64,000 nucleotides of DNA from Lysobacter_C viscosus (GTDB lineage Bacteria; Pseudomonadota; Gammaproteobacteria; Xanthomonadales; Xanthomonadaceae): positions 1 to 64,000 of the forward strand of contig NZ_JBJMAV010000004.1 in NCBI RefSeq assembly GCF_046600715.1, read 5' to 3'. Under the pieces are notes generated by a model. That model was given only the letters and a program-made list of their open reading frames with translations. It searched no databases and was not told the DNA's origin. The translations under genes and the position numbers were made by a program. This document shows, one piece after another, positions 15,499 to 25,979 of this stretch. Within the stretch, counting starts at the first letter, position 1, and each line of letters opens with the position of its first letter.

Positions 15499-16884
15499 AT
15501 GAGTACCCCTGATCGCAGCATCCACGCCGTCAATCTCCCGTCCGACTGGACGGCGGCGTCGTGGCGCTCGCGACCCGCACTGCAGCTGCCGAACTATCCC
15601 GACCAGGCCGAGCTGGCCACCACGCTGGATGAGCTGCGCCTGCTGCCGCCGCTGGTGACGTCGTGGGAGATCCTCGCGCTGAAGCAGCAGCTGGCCGAAG
15701 CGCAGGATGGCAAGCGGTTCCTGTTGCAGGGCGGTGACTGTGCCGAAAGCTTCGCTGCGTGCACCTCCGAACTCATCTCCAACCGGCTGAAGGTGCTGCT
15801 GCAGATGAGCCTCGTGCTGGTGCACGGCCTGCGCAAGCCGGTGATCCGGGTGGGGCGGTTCGCTGGCCAGTACGCCAAGCCGCGTTCGGCCGACAGCGAG
15901 ACGCTCGATGGCGTGACCTTGCCCAGCTACCGGGGCGACATGGTGAACGGGTCTGCATTCACACCTGACGCACGGCGTCCGGACCCGCGTCGCATGATCA
16001 AGGCGCACGCCCGTTCGGCGATGACCATGAACTTCGTCAGGGCGCTGATCGACGGCGGTTTTGCCGACCTCCACCACCCCGAGTACTGGAACCTCAGCTG
16101 GGTGGGCCACTCCCACCTCGCCGAGGAGTACCGCCGCATGGTCCAGGCCATTGGCGATGCCGTCCGGTTCATGGAGACGCTTTCCGGGGAGGAGGTGCAC
16201 AACCTCAACCGGGTCGACTTCTACACCTCGCACGAGGCCTTGCTGCTGCCCTACGAGGAAGCCCTGACCCGTCAGGTGCCGCGACACTGGGGCTGGTTCA
16301 ACCTCAGTACCCACTATCCATGGATCGGGATGCGCACTGCAGCGGTCGATGGAGCGCACGCCGAGTACTTCCGTGGCATCCGCAATCCGATCGCGTTGAA
16401 GGTTGGGCCCTCGGTTACCCCGGACCAGTTGTTGCGCATCGTCGACCTGCTCAATCCCGAGGACGAGCCGGGCCGCCTCACCTTCATCCACCGCATGGGT
16501 GCCGCGCAGATCGCGCAGAAGCTACCCGCGCTGCTGGAGGCCATCCGTCGCGACGGCCGTCGCGTGCTGTGGGTGTGCGACCCGATGCACGGCAACACCG
16601 AATCCACCGCCAACGGCTACAAGACACGCCGGTTCAACAACATCGGCAGCGAGCTGGAGCAGGCGTTCGAACTGCACGCTGCCGCGGGTACGCGCCTGGG
16701 CGGTGTGCATCTCGAGTTGACCGGGGAAGATGTCACCGAGTGCCTTGGTGGTGCCCGGGAGCTGACCGAGGTGGACCTGGAGCGCGCGTACCACTCCACC
16801 GTGGATCCGCGCCTGAACTACGAGCAGGCGCTGGAAGTGGCGATGCTGATCGTGCGCAAGCAGTCGCAGTTCGCCGCCAGCTGA
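15499..16884 (+). CDS. aroG: Class II 3-deoxy-7-phosphoheptulonate synthase
   Basis: This 461-residue enzyme joins phosphoenolpyruvate and erythrose 4-phosphate in the first step of the shikimate pathway. It is the class II (plant/mycobacterial) type: LLQGGDCAESF near residue 75, KPVIRVGRFAGQYAKPRS, DGVTLPSYRGD, and WVCDPMHGNT late in the chain hold the metal and substrate ligands. It is not related in sequence to E. coli AroF/G/H; the symbol follows mycobacterial usage. The gene stands alone and ends before a SMAG-like palindrome and a terminator shared with typA. Confidence 0.95.
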   Translation: MSTPDRSIHAVNLPSDWTAASWRSRPALQLPNYPDQAELATTLDELRLLPPLVTSWEILALKQQLAEAQDGKRFLLQGGDCAESFAACTSELISNRLKVLLQMSLVLVHGLRKPVIRVGRFAGQYAKPRSADSETLDGVTLPSYRGDMVNGSAFTPDARRPDPRRMIKAHARSAMTMNFVRALIDGGFADLHHPEYWNLSWVGHSHLAEEYRRMVQAIGDAVRFMETLSGEEVHNLNRVDFYTSHEALLLPYEEALTRQVPRHWGWFNLSTHYPWIGMRTAAVDGAHAEYFRGIRNPIALKVGPSVTPDQLLRIVDLLNPEDEPGRLTFIHRMGAAQIAQKLPALLEAIRRDGRRVLWVCDPMHGNTESTANGYKTRRFNNIGSELEQAFELHAAAGTRLGGVHLELTGEDVTECLGGARELTEVDLERAYHSTVDPRLNYEQALEVAMLIVRKQSQFAAS

Positions 16885-16891
16885 TGCATTC

Positions 16892-16955
16892 GTAGGAGCA
16901 GATCAGCCGCGAATGACCCACCGGGGCATTCCATCGCGGCTGAGGCCGCTCCTGC
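16892..16955. repeat. SMAG-like REP palindrome (inverted pair)
   Basis: A GTAGGAGC end and TCAGCCGCGA core (16892-16912) face an inverted copy TCGCGGCTGAGGCCGCTCC (from 16934). It lies in the aroG-typA gap. Other copies are listed below; this one carries the GGC/GCC-type stem. Confidence 0.75.
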
Positions 16956-16984
16956 AGAGGCGGCCGATGCTGTCCCGTAATGAG

Positions 16985-17011
16985 AAAGCCGCCCCCAGGG
17001 GCGGCTTTTTT
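16985..17011. terminator. Bidirectional terminator between aroG and typA
   Basis: AAAGCCGCC and GGCGGCTTT arms with a CCCAGG loop are followed by TTTTTT on the plus strand. On the minus strand the stem is followed by TTTCTC, so it can also end typA transcription. Confidence 0.85.
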
Positions 17012-17036
17012 CGTGTCACAGCCAGCCGAGCGGGCG

Positions 17037-18893
<1,857 letters not shown>

Positions 18894-18939
18894 GCGGACA
18901 GGGCGCCGTTCGACGCTTGGGGCAGGGAGGAAGCCGGCC

Positions 18940-18945
18940 ATTATA
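18940..18945 (-). promoter_or_regulatory. typA promoter -10 element
   Basis: Read on the minus strand this is a perfect TATAAT, 47 bases upstream of the typA start. No good -35 is seen at 16-18 bases, so the promoter call rests on the -10 alone. Confidence 0.5.
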
Positions 18946-19053
18946 GCGGGCAAACCAACCTGAATGCGGCAATGGGCCGGGGCTGGGTTATTCTTGCCGG
19001 CCCCGTCCACGCGGCCGACATCGGCGCCGTGCGGACCCCCACAAGGAGCCCCC

Positions 19054-19560
19054 ATGAGCCTTATCGCCACCTTTGAAACCGACCGCGGCCCGATTCGCAT
19101 CCAGCTGGAGCCCGAGAAGGCCCCGCTGACCGTCGCCAACTTCGCCAACCTGGCCAAGCGCGGCTTCTACGACGGCCTCAGCTTCCATCGCGTCATCAAT
19201 GACTTCATGGTCCAGGGTGGTTGTCCGCAGGGCACCGGCACCGGTGGACCGGGCTATCGCTTCGAGGACGAAACCAAGAACGGACTGAGCCACGAGCGCG
19301 GCGTCCTGTCGATGGCCAACGCGGGCCCCGGCACCAATGGCAGCCAGTTCTTCATCACCCACGTGTCGTGCCCGTGGCTGGATGGCAAGCACACGGTCTT
19401 CGGCAAGGTGGTCGAAGGCCAGGAGGTCGTGGATGCGATCAAGCAGGGCGACATCATCAACAAGGTGAAGCTGGACGGCGACGTCGATGCCGCGCTGGGC
19501 GCCAAGGCCGACCGCGTGGCCGAGTGGAACACCACGCTCGACGCAAGCACGCGCGCCTGA
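19054..19560 (+). CDS. ppiB: Cytoplasmic peptidyl-prolyl cis-trans isomerase (cyclophilin)
   Basis: A 168-residue cyclophilin of the PpiB type. It has GFYDGLSFHRVINDFMVQGG and GVLSMANAGPGTNGSQFFIT, the catalytic Arg and the Gln/Phe active-site residues, and HTVFGKVVEG. No signal peptide is present, so it is cytoplasmic. The start at 19054 has AAGGAG 7 bases upstream. It diverges from typA. Confidence 0.96.
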   Translation: MSLIATFETDRGPIRIQLEPEKAPLTVANFANLAKRGFYDGLSFHRVINDFMVQGGCPQGTGTGGPGYRFEDETKNGLSHERGVLSMANAGPGTNGSQFFITHVSCPWLDGKHTVFGKVVEGQEVVDAIKQGDIINKVKLDGDVDAALGAKADRVAEWNTTLDASTRA

Positions 19561-19599
19561 CATCCGGTTTCCGGTCGAGCCTTTCCGGCTTGCGCAGCG

Positions 19600-19620
19600 A
19601 CGCCCGCCCAGTGCGGGCGT
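19600..19620 (+). terminator. Terminator-like hairpin after ppiB
   Basis: ACGCCCGC (19600-19607) pairs with GCGGGCGT (19613-19620) around CCAGT, 40 bases after ppiB. The trailing TTGCCGTTTGG is a weak T-run. Confidence 0.5.
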
Positions 19621-19730
19621 TGCCGTTTGGAGGTGGTGCAAGCGGCAGTCGAAATGGTTTCACGTGCTACCATTTTGCGGCTGACGGCTGAGTCGCGGCC
19701 GTCCCGTCGAACACCCACGAGGTCACCACG

Positions 19731-20936
19731 ATGCCCCAGCTCGCCCGGCGCATCGGTCGCGCCAAGCCAAGCGCGATCATGCAGATTGCCGAGAAGGCCA
19801 AGCGCCTGAAGTCCGAAGGCCGCGACATCATCAGCTTTTCGATCGGCGTCCCCAATTTCCTGCCCGGCGAGCACGTGTACGAGGCCGCCCGCCAGGCGCT
19901 TTCCAACGATTCCGGCCAGTACGGCAGCAACCGTGGCAGCGATGCGATGCTCGACGCGTTCATCGAGCACATCAACAAGATCGGATTGACCGGCTATGGC
20001 CGGGTGAACCTGGCCACCGGCGTGGGTGCCAAGCACGTGCTCTACAACCTGGCCGAGGCGCTGCTGGACGAGGGCGACACGATCGCCTTCCCGACGCCGT
20101 ACTGGACCAGCTACCTGGACATCGCGGAAATCGTCAACGCGAAGGTCGACCTGCTGCCGTGCCCGCCCGAGCAGGACTACAAGCTGACCCCGGCGCAGCT
20201 TGACGCGGCGCTCGCCAGGAAGCCGCGCGTGTTCCTGTTCAACAACCCGTCCAACCCGACCGGCATGGTCTACACGAAGGACGAAATCGGCGCCCTGGCC
20301 GATGTCATCGCCAAGTACCCCGACACCTGGGTGATCACGGACGACATCTACAACCGGATGGTGTTCGATGGGGTGGGTTACCACAACTTCGTCCACGCGC
20401 GTCCCGAGTTGCGAGATCGCGTGATCTTCGTCGACTCGCTGTCCAAGACCTATGGCATGCCGGGCTGGCGCGTGGGCTTCATGGCCGGGCCGGAGGTCGT
20501 TGCGCAGGCCGTGGTGACGATGAACTCCAACCACATCACCAACCTGCCCGAGATCGTCCAGGCCGCCGCGGTGGCCGCGCTGTCGGGGCCGCAGGACGTG
20601 CCCGAATCCAAGTGCGCCGAGTTCCAGGCCAAGCGCGACCAGGTGATGGACGTGATGAATGCGATCCCCGGCCTTGTCTGCCCCAGGCCGCAGGGCGCGT
20701 TCTACGTCTTCCCCGATGTCAGCTGCGCCTTCGGCAAGACCCATGGGCCCACGGGCAAGGCGATCGCCAACGACGTGGACTTCTGCAGCGTGCTGCTGGA
20801 GGCCAAGGGCGTGGCGTGCGTACCCGGCTCGGCATTCGGCGAGCCGCGCGCGATGCGCATCAGCTACACCTGTCCCACACCGCAGTTGGCTCCGGGGATG
20901 CAACGCATCCGGGAGTTCTTCGGCGAGCTTTCGTAA
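19731..20936 (+). CDS. Aspartate-type aminotransferase (class I/II, PLP-dependent)
   Basis: The 401-residue protein is a fold-type I aminotransferase. SLSKTYGMPGWRVGF contains the PLP lysine; FNNPSNPTGMVYTKDE and DDIYNRMVFDGV hold the cofactor-binding Asn, Asp and Tyr; MRISYTCP holds the C-terminal Arg for the substrate carboxylate. It is closest to the aspartate aminotransferase Ib group (AspC/AspB annotations), which convert aspartate and 2-oxoglutarate to oxaloacetate and glutamate, but substrate cannot be fixed from sequence alone. It precedes the redox protein gene by 15 bases. Confidence 0.88.
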   Translation: MPQLARRIGRAKPSAIMQIAEKAKRLKSEGRDIISFSIGVPNFLPGEHVYEAARQALSNDSGQYGSNRGSDAMLDAFIEHINKIGLTGYGRVNLATGVGAKHVLYNLAEALLDEGDTIAFPTPYWTSYLDIAEIVNAKVDLLPCPPEQDYKLTPAQLDAALARKPRVFLFNNPSNPTGMVYTKDEIGALADVIAKYPDTWVITDDIYNRMVFDGVGYHNFVHARPELRDRVIFVDSLSKTYGMPGWRVGFMAGPEVVAQAVVTMNSNHITNLPEIVQAAAVAALSGPQDVPESKCAEFQAKRDQVMDVMNAIPGLVCPRPQGAFYVFPDVSCAFGKTHGPTGKAIANDVDFCSVLLEAKGVACVPGSAFGEPRAMRISYTCPTPQLAPGMQRIREFFGELS

Positions 20937-20951
20937 CGGAGGGGCGACACC

Positions 20952-21308
20952 GTGCGCATTGTCTGGCTGCTGGTGGTTGCCGCGCTTGTCGGGGGCTACC
21001 TGCATTTCCGCGCCCCCCCCGTGCCCGAGTTGAAGGTCGACGATCCCCGCCATGAAACCGGTGACCGGCGCATCGTGATGTTGGCCGCCGACTGGTGTGG
21101 TTACTGCCAGAAGCAGCGCAAGGACTTCGAGCTGGCCAACGTGCGCTACCGCGTGCTGGACATCGATACGCCGGAAGGCGACCGCGCGATGAAGGCGTTG
21201 GGCGCGCGAGGCGTGCCGGTCACCGTGATCGGCCAGGACGTCGTGCGCGGCTACGACACGGCAGCGCTCGACGAGCACCTCCAACCCCTCGGGTACCGCG
21301 TGTACTGA
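20952..21308 (+). CDS. Membrane-anchored glutaredoxin/thioredoxin-fold protein
   Basis: A 118-residue protein starting with GTG, preceded by GGAGGGG. Residues 4-17 are a hydrophobic segment, probably a signal anchor. The redox motif C-G-Y-C in AADWCGYCQKQRKDF and the cis-proline segment GARGVPVTVIGQDVVRGYD mark a glutaredoxin-like fold. It likely acts at the periplasmic face as a small thiol reductase or isomerase; the partner is unknown. It sits between the aminotransferase and mdh, without an obvious functional tie. Confidence 0.75.
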   Translation: MRIVWLLVVAALVGGYLHFRAPPVPELKVDDPRHETGDRRIVMLAADWCGYCQKQRKDFELANVRYRVLDIDTPEGDRAMKALGARGVPVTVIGQDVVRGYDTAALDEHLQPLGYRVY

Positions 21309-21347
21309 CGCGCCCCGTCCCACCATTTTTCCGCGAAGGATTTCCCG

Positions 21348-22334
21348 ATGAAGACCCCCGTCCGCGTTGCCGTTACCGGTGCTGCCGGCCAGATCGGCTA
21401 CTCGCTGCTGTTCCGCATCGCCTCGGGCGAGATGCTCGGCAAGGACCAGCCCGTCATCCTGCAAATGCTCGAGCTGCCGATGGAGAAGGCCCAGGCCGCG
21501 CTCAAGGGCGTGATGATGGAACTGGAGGATTGCGCGTTCCCGCTGCTGGCCGGCATGGTCGGCACCGATGATGCCGAAGTGGCGTTCAAGGACGCGGACA
21601 TCGCCCTGCTGGTCGGCGCGCGTCCGCGCGGCCCGGGCATGGAGCGCAAGGACCTGCTGCTGGAGAACGCGAAGATCTTCACCGCCCAGGGCGCTGCGCT
21701 CAACAAGGTCGCCAGCCGCGACGTCAAGGTGCTGGTGGTCGGCAACCCCGCCAACACCAACGCCTACATCGCGATGAAGTCCGCCCCCGACCTGCCGGCG
21801 AAGAACTTCACCGCCATGCTGCGCCTGGACCACAACCGCGCACTGAGCCAGCTGGCCAACAAGGCCGGTGTCGCCGTTGCAGATATCGAGAAGCTGGTCG
21901 TGTGGGGCAACCACAGCCCGACGATGTACCCGGACTACCGCTTTGCCACCGCCAACGGCCAGTCACTCAAGGACAAGGTCGACGACGCGGACTGGAATGC
22001 CAATGAGTTCATCCCCAAGGTCGGCAAGCGGGGAGCGGCGATCATCGAGGCACGGGGGCTTTCGTCAGCTGCCTCGGCGGCCAACGCCGCCATCGACCAC
22101 ATCCGCGACTGGGTGCTCGGCACGGACGGCAAGTGGGTGACGATGGGCGTGCCTTCAGACGGCAGCTACGGCATTCCCGAAGGCGTGATCTACGGCGTGC
22201 CGGTGACATGCAGCAACGGCGAGTACACCCGCGTCACCGACCTGCCGGTCGACGACTTCAGCCGCGCCGCCATGGACAAGACTCTGGCGGAGCTGGAAGA
22301 AGAGCGCGCCGGCGTGGCGCACCTGCTGGGTTGA
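21348..22334 (+). CDS. mdh: Malate dehydrogenase (type 2)
   Basis: A 328-residue NAD-dependent enzyme of the TCA cycle. It has the Rossmann motif VAVTGAAGQIGYSLLF, the mobile-loop arginines GARPRGPGMERKDLL, LRLDHNRALSQLA and the catalytic VVWGNHSPTMYPD. The type 2 (cytosolic MDH-like) family replaces the enterobacterial Mdh in this order. AAGGA precedes the ATG. A strong terminator follows. Confidence 0.97.
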   Translation: MKTPVRVAVTGAAGQIGYSLLFRIASGEMLGKDQPVILQMLELPMEKAQAALKGVMMELEDCAFPLLAGMVGTDDAEVAFKDADIALLVGARPRGPGMERKDLLLENAKIFTAQGAALNKVASRDVKVLVVGNPANTNAYIAMKSAPDLPAKNFTAMLRLDHNRALSQLANKAGVAVADIEKLVVWGNHSPTMYPDYRFATANGQSLKDKVDDADWNANEFIPKVGKRGAAIIEARGLSSAASAANAAIDHIRDWVLGTDGKWVTMGVPSDGSYGIPEGVIYGVPVTCSNGEYTRVTDLPVDDFSRAAMDKTLAELEEERAGVAHLLG

Positions 22335-22364
22335 CGACGGGTTCGCCCGCCCGGGTGGGTGATG

Positions 22365-22391
22365 AGGGCGGCCCCGGCCGCCCTTTCTTTT
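22365..22391 (+). terminator. Terminator after mdh
   Basis: AGGGCGGCC (22365-22373) pairs with GGCCGCCCT (22376-22384), followed by TTCTTTT (22385-22391). Confidence 0.88.
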
Positions 22392-22483
22392 GACAACAGC
22401 AGGAGCGCTTCGCCATCGACACGGATGTCCATCCCACCAGGGCCCACCGCTGGGCCGCGGCCGCGTGGCTGCCCTGGGCGCAG

Positions 22484-23683
22484 TTGGCATTGGTTGGTGG
22501 TCTCGGGGCATGGCTCGCGGTCGCATTCGCCCCCGAACCCGTCAGTGACTGGAAGTACTACTGGACCGCCGCGGGCGCAGCTCGGTTGTACGAGCGCGGC
22601 GGCGCGGCCTTGTCTGTGGTGGGCCTGCTCAAGGCAACGGGACTGCCGCCCCACCTGGCGATGCTGATCCCGAACACGGTGGCGGCTGGTACCGTCCTGT
22701 GGGCGACCCGGGCAGTGGATCCGTCGCGGGGCAAATGGCTGGCACACCTGGTAGCAGCCTATCTGTTGCTGCTGGCGCCCTACCTGTCACTGGTCCAGTT
22801 GGACCTCATGGCCGCGGCCTTCCTTGCGGGAGGGGTGTGGGCAATCGCGCGACCGGCACCCGGTCGCTACTGTCCGTGGCTCGTCGGAGGGGCCATCCTG
22901 CTGGTGGCGGCGGCCGTCTCCACGCGCCCCCAACTCTTGCTTGTGTCGATGGTGCTTGCACTGTTCCTCACGGCGATCTGGCTGGTGCAGCGCCGGGATA
23001 GCGGGCCGCTGCCCGTGCTTGTCCCGGTCCTGCTGGCTGGGGCCCTGCTGGGATTTGTCGCGGACTCGGCCCTGCGTGCGCAGGCCAACCGGAGCAGCGC
23101 CGTGCGCACGACCTCGGCGGTGACTCTGTACTCCGGCCTCCTGGTGTCTTCGACGCAGTTCCCCGGCTGCGGCCACTGGAGCAGCAGCGCGACGGCCGCG
23201 ATGAGGGCCGATCTGGGAAAACCTTTGCACGTGGCCGTGCTGGACCGACTGCAATCGCGCCCCTTGCGCCACTGGGGCGGTGTGCTTGGCTGCAAGATGT
23301 CGCACATCGTGCTGCCCCGCGCATTCGCGTGGTACTGGTTGACCTCCGCCCCGAATGCAATGCCTGCGACAACGCAGCGGCAGCAGCGTAGCTTCCACCG
23401 GGTCGTACTCGTCGAATTCTGGTTGCACAGGGGACTTACGCTTGTCTTGTATGCGGTCGCTCTGGGCGTTGCGATACGTTCCCGGCTGCCCGCGGCCGAC
23501 AGGATGTTGCCCTTGCTGTGGCTCGCCTCCTTCGTGGTCGTCCATATGGTCTTTGAAGTTCAATCGCGCTACTTCCTGGCGATGCTGCTGTTGCTGCCAC
23601 TGATGTCTTCGCTGGGCCTGGGGGCACCACTGACTGCCCGCGCGCAGCCCCTCGCGGCTCTTCCATTGGCCGGAAAGGGTTGA
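22484..23683 (+). CDS. Polytopic membrane protein of unknown function
   Basis: From a TTG at 22484 the frame gives 399 residues with roughly nine hydrophobic segments, short loops, and the polar first loop EPVSDWKYYWTAAGAARLYE. The loop after mid-protein has two Cys (QFPGCGHW and VLGCKMSH). The overall plan (N-terminal loop with charged and aromatic residues after TM1, many TM helices) resembles polytopic GT-C-type glycosyltransferases, but I see no diagnostic motif. The frame is open back to 22394. AGGAG at 22401-22405 lies 9 bases before an in-frame ATC (22415), so the real start may be ATC, adding 23 residues; no ATG or GTG is available there. Confidence 0.7.
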   Translation: MALVGGLGAWLAVAFAPEPVSDWKYYWTAAGAARLYERGGAALSVVGLLKATGLPPHLAMLIPNTVAAGTVLWATRAVDPSRGKWLAHLVAAYLLLLAPYLSLVQLDLMAAAFLAGGVWAIARPAPGRYCPWLVGGAILLVAAAVSTRPQLLLVSMVLALFLTAIWLVQRRDSGPLPVLVPVLLAGALLGFVADSALRAQANRSSAVRTTSAVTLYSGLLVSSTQFPGCGHWSSSATAAMRADLGKPLHVAVLDRLQSRPLRHWGGVLGCKMSHIVLPRAFAWYWLTSAPNAMPATTQRQQRSFHRVVLVEFWLHRGLTLVLYAVALGVAIRSRLPAADRMLPLLWLASFVVVHMVFEVQSRYFLAMLLLLPLMSSLGLGAPLTARAQPLAALPLAGKG

Positions 23684-23789
23684 GCCAAGCACCCCTGAAG
23701 CGCCGGTGCGTGCACGGCCTTCGGCCACGCCGGAGAGAACGTGGCTGGCCACGAGAGTTCGTGGTGACCGGCTCCGAACGGGTCTCGGC

Positions 23790-23795
23790 TAGAAT
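23790..23795 (+). promoter_or_regulatory. Possible prpB promoter -10
   Basis: TAGAAT lies 31 bases before the prpB ATG and repeats the -10 hexamer of the two ribosomal promoter candidates. No convincing -35 is visible. Confidence 0.35.
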
Positions 23796-23826
23796 GGCCG
23801 CTTCGTTTCGGGTGACCGGAGACACC

Positions 23827-24717
23827 ATGTCCGCGCAATATTCCGCCGGTGCGCGTTTCCGCGGCGCCGTCAAAGACGAGTCGCCGCTGCAGGTCATGGG
23901 TGCGATCACCGCCTATGCCGGCCTGATGGCCAAGCGCACCGGCTACAAGGCCCTGTACCTGTCCGGCGGCGGCGTGGCCGCCAACTCGCTCGGCATGCCC
24001 GACCTGGGCATCAGCACCATGGAAGACGTACTGACCGACGCGCGTCGCATCGTCGATGCCACGGGCATGCCGCTGCTGGTCGACATCGATACCGGATGGG
24101 GCGGAGCGTTCAACATCGCGCGCACGATCCGCTCTTTCGAGAGGGTTGGCGTCGCCGCGGTGCACATGGAGGACCAGGTGGGGCAGAAGCGATGCGGCCA
24201 CCGCCCGGGCAAGGAAGTGGTGTCGAAGCAGGAAATGGTCGACCGGGTCAAGGTTGCAGTCGATGCCCGGACCGATGCCGGCTTCGTGGTCATGGCGCGC
24301 ACCGACGCCGCGGCCGTCGAGGGCGTGGATGCGGCCATTGAGCGCGCTGTCGCGTACGTCGAGGCCGGTGCCGACATGATCTTCCCGGAGGCGATGGGTT
24401 CGCTCGAGGACTACCGACGTTTCAAGCAGGCCGTCGGCGTGCCGATCCTGGCCAACCTCACCGAGTTCGGCAGCACGCCGTTCTATACCGTGGAAGAGCT
24501 ACGCGAAGCCGGCGTGGACATCGCGCTGTACTGCTGTGGTGCGTATCGCGCCATGAACAAGGCAGCGCTGCACTTCTATGAGACCGTGCGTCGTGACGGC
24601 ACCCAGAAGCACATCGTCGATTCGCTGCAGACGCGCGCCGAGCTCTACGACTTCCTGGGCTACCACGCGTACGAGGACAAGCTCGACGCCCTGTTCAAAA
24701 CCGCGAGACCCGACTGA
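23827..24717 (+). CDS. prpB: 2-methylisocitrate lyase
   Basis: A 296-residue enzyme that splits 2-methylisocitrate into pyruvate and succinate in the methylcitrate cycle of propionate use. It has VDIDTGWGGAFN, VHMEDQVGQKRCGHRPGK (catalytic Cys of the ICL/PEPM superfamily) and MARTDAAAVEGVD. The ATG at 23827 follows GGAG by 5 bases. prpC follows 53 bases later. Confidence 0.96.
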   Translation: MSAQYSAGARFRGAVKDESPLQVMGAITAYAGLMAKRTGYKALYLSGGGVAANSLGMPDLGISTMEDVLTDARRIVDATGMPLLVDIDTGWGGAFNIARTIRSFERVGVAAVHMEDQVGQKRCGHRPGKEVVSKQEMVDRVKVAVDARTDAGFVVMARTDAAAVEGVDAAIERAVAYVEAGADMIFPEAMGSLEDYRRFKQAVGVPILANLTEFGSTPFYTVEELREAGVDIALYCCGAYRAMNKAALHFYETVRRDGTQKHIVDSLQTRAELYDFLGYHAYEDKLDALFKTARPD

Positions 24718-24770
24718 CTTCCGCGCATGCCCTGCAAGGGCGTGCGGAGCGCAACAACGAGAGGATGACC

Positions 24771-25919
24771 ATGAGCGAGACCAGTACCCTGCCCAAGCCC
24801 AAGAAGTCGGTGGCCCTGTCCGGCACGGCGGCGGGCAATACCGCGCTGTGCACCGTCGGCCGCAGCGGAAACGACCTGAACTACCGTGGCTACGACATCA
24901 AGGACCTGGCCACGAAGTCCACCTTCGAGGAGGTCGCCCACCTCCTGGTGCACGGCACGCTGCCCACGGCAGCCCAGCTCAAGGCCTACCGCACCAAGCT
25001 CAGGCGGCTGCGGGGGCTGCCGGCGATCGTCACCGATGCGTTGGAGCTGGTGCCGGCCAACGCGCACCCGATGGACGTCCTGCGAACCGGTTGCTCGGTG
25101 CTGGGGACGGTCGTGCCCGAGCGCGATGGGCACCCGGCATCGGAAGCACGGGAGATCGCCGACAAGCTGGTCGCCAGCTTCGGATCGATGTTGCTGTACT
25201 GGTGGCACTTCACGCGCAACGGTCGGCGCATTGACGTCGAAACCGACGATGGATCGGTCGCCGCCCATTTCCTCCACCTGCTGCACGGCGAGCCGCCCAG
25301 CCCATTGCATGCCGACGCGCTGGACAAGTCGCTGGTGCTTTACGCAGAGCACGAATTCAACGCGTCGACCTTCACCGCGCGCGTCATTGCAGGCACCGGT
25401 AGCGACCTGCACTCGTGCATTACCGGCGCCATCGGAGCGCTGCGTGGGCCCAAGCACGGCGGCGCCAACGAAGTTGCGATGGACATCATCAGCCGCTACG
25501 GGTCGGCCGACGAAGCCGAAGCGGATATCCGCGCGAGGATCGAGCGCAAGGAGATCGTCATCGGCTTTGGCCACCCGGTCTACACGGTTGGCGATCCGCG
25601 TAATCCCATCATCAAGGAGATCAGCCGCGCGCTCTGCCGAGAAGGTGGCAATACGGTGCTTTTCGATGTGTCCGAGCGCATCGAGAACCTGATGATGGAC
25701 ACCAAGAAGATGTTCCCGAACCTGGACTGGTACAGCGCAAGTGCGTACCACATGATGGGGATTCCAACGCCGATGTTCACCCCGCTGTTCGTGATTGCAC
25801 GTACGACCGGCTGGAGCGCGCACGTCATCGAGCAACGCGAGGACGGCAAGATCATCAGGCCGAGCGCGAACTACACCGGTCCGGATGACCGCGATTATGT
25901 CGACATCGCCGACCGCTGA
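24771..25919 (+). CDS. prpC: 2-methylcitrate synthase
   Basis: A 382-residue citrate-synthase-family enzyme condensing propionyl-CoA and oxaloacetate. Active-site histidines lie in LRGPKHGGANE and VIGFGHPVYT, and the aspartate in FPNLDWYSASAY; the short length and pairing with prpB mark it as PrpC rather than GltA. GAGAGG is 7 bases from the ATG at 24771; an ATG at 24765 is too close. No prpR, acnD or prpF accompanies the pair in the window. Confidence 0.95.
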   Translation: MSETSTLPKPKKSVALSGTAAGNTALCTVGRSGNDLNYRGYDIKDLATKSTFEEVAHLLVHGTLPTAAQLKAYRTKLRRLRGLPAIVTDALELVPANAHPMDVLRTGCSVLGTVVPERDGHPASEAREIADKLVASFGSMLLYWWHFTRNGRRIDVETDDGSVAAHFLHLLHGEPPSPLHADALDKSLVLYAEHEFNASTFTARVIAGTGSDLHSCITGAIGALRGPKHGGANEVAMDIISRYGSADEAEADIRARIERKEIVIGFGHPVYTVGDPRNPIIKEISRALCREGGNTVLFDVSERIENLMMDTKKMFPNLDWYSASAYHMMGIPTPMFTPLFVIARTTGWSAHVIEQREDGKIIRPSANYTGPDDRDYVDIADR

Positions 25920-25935
25920 TCCCGCTAACCGGCAT

Positions 25936-25967
25936 AAAAAAAGCCGCGCATTCGCGCGGCTTTTTTT
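25936..25967. terminator. Strong bidirectional terminator after prpC
   Basis: Seven A then GCCGCGC, an ATTC loop, GCGCGGC and seven T form a symmetrical terminator that serves prpC (plus) and the convergent hydrolase gene (minus). Confidence 0.96.
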
Positions 25968-25979
25968 ATTAGCCTGGGG

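Noticed and set aside
19254..21914. Minus-strand ORF (886 codons) across ppiB, the aminotransferase and mdh
   Set aside because: It covers several well-supported plus-strand genes and is rich in Val/Gly/His/Arg, typical of frame shadows at high GC.
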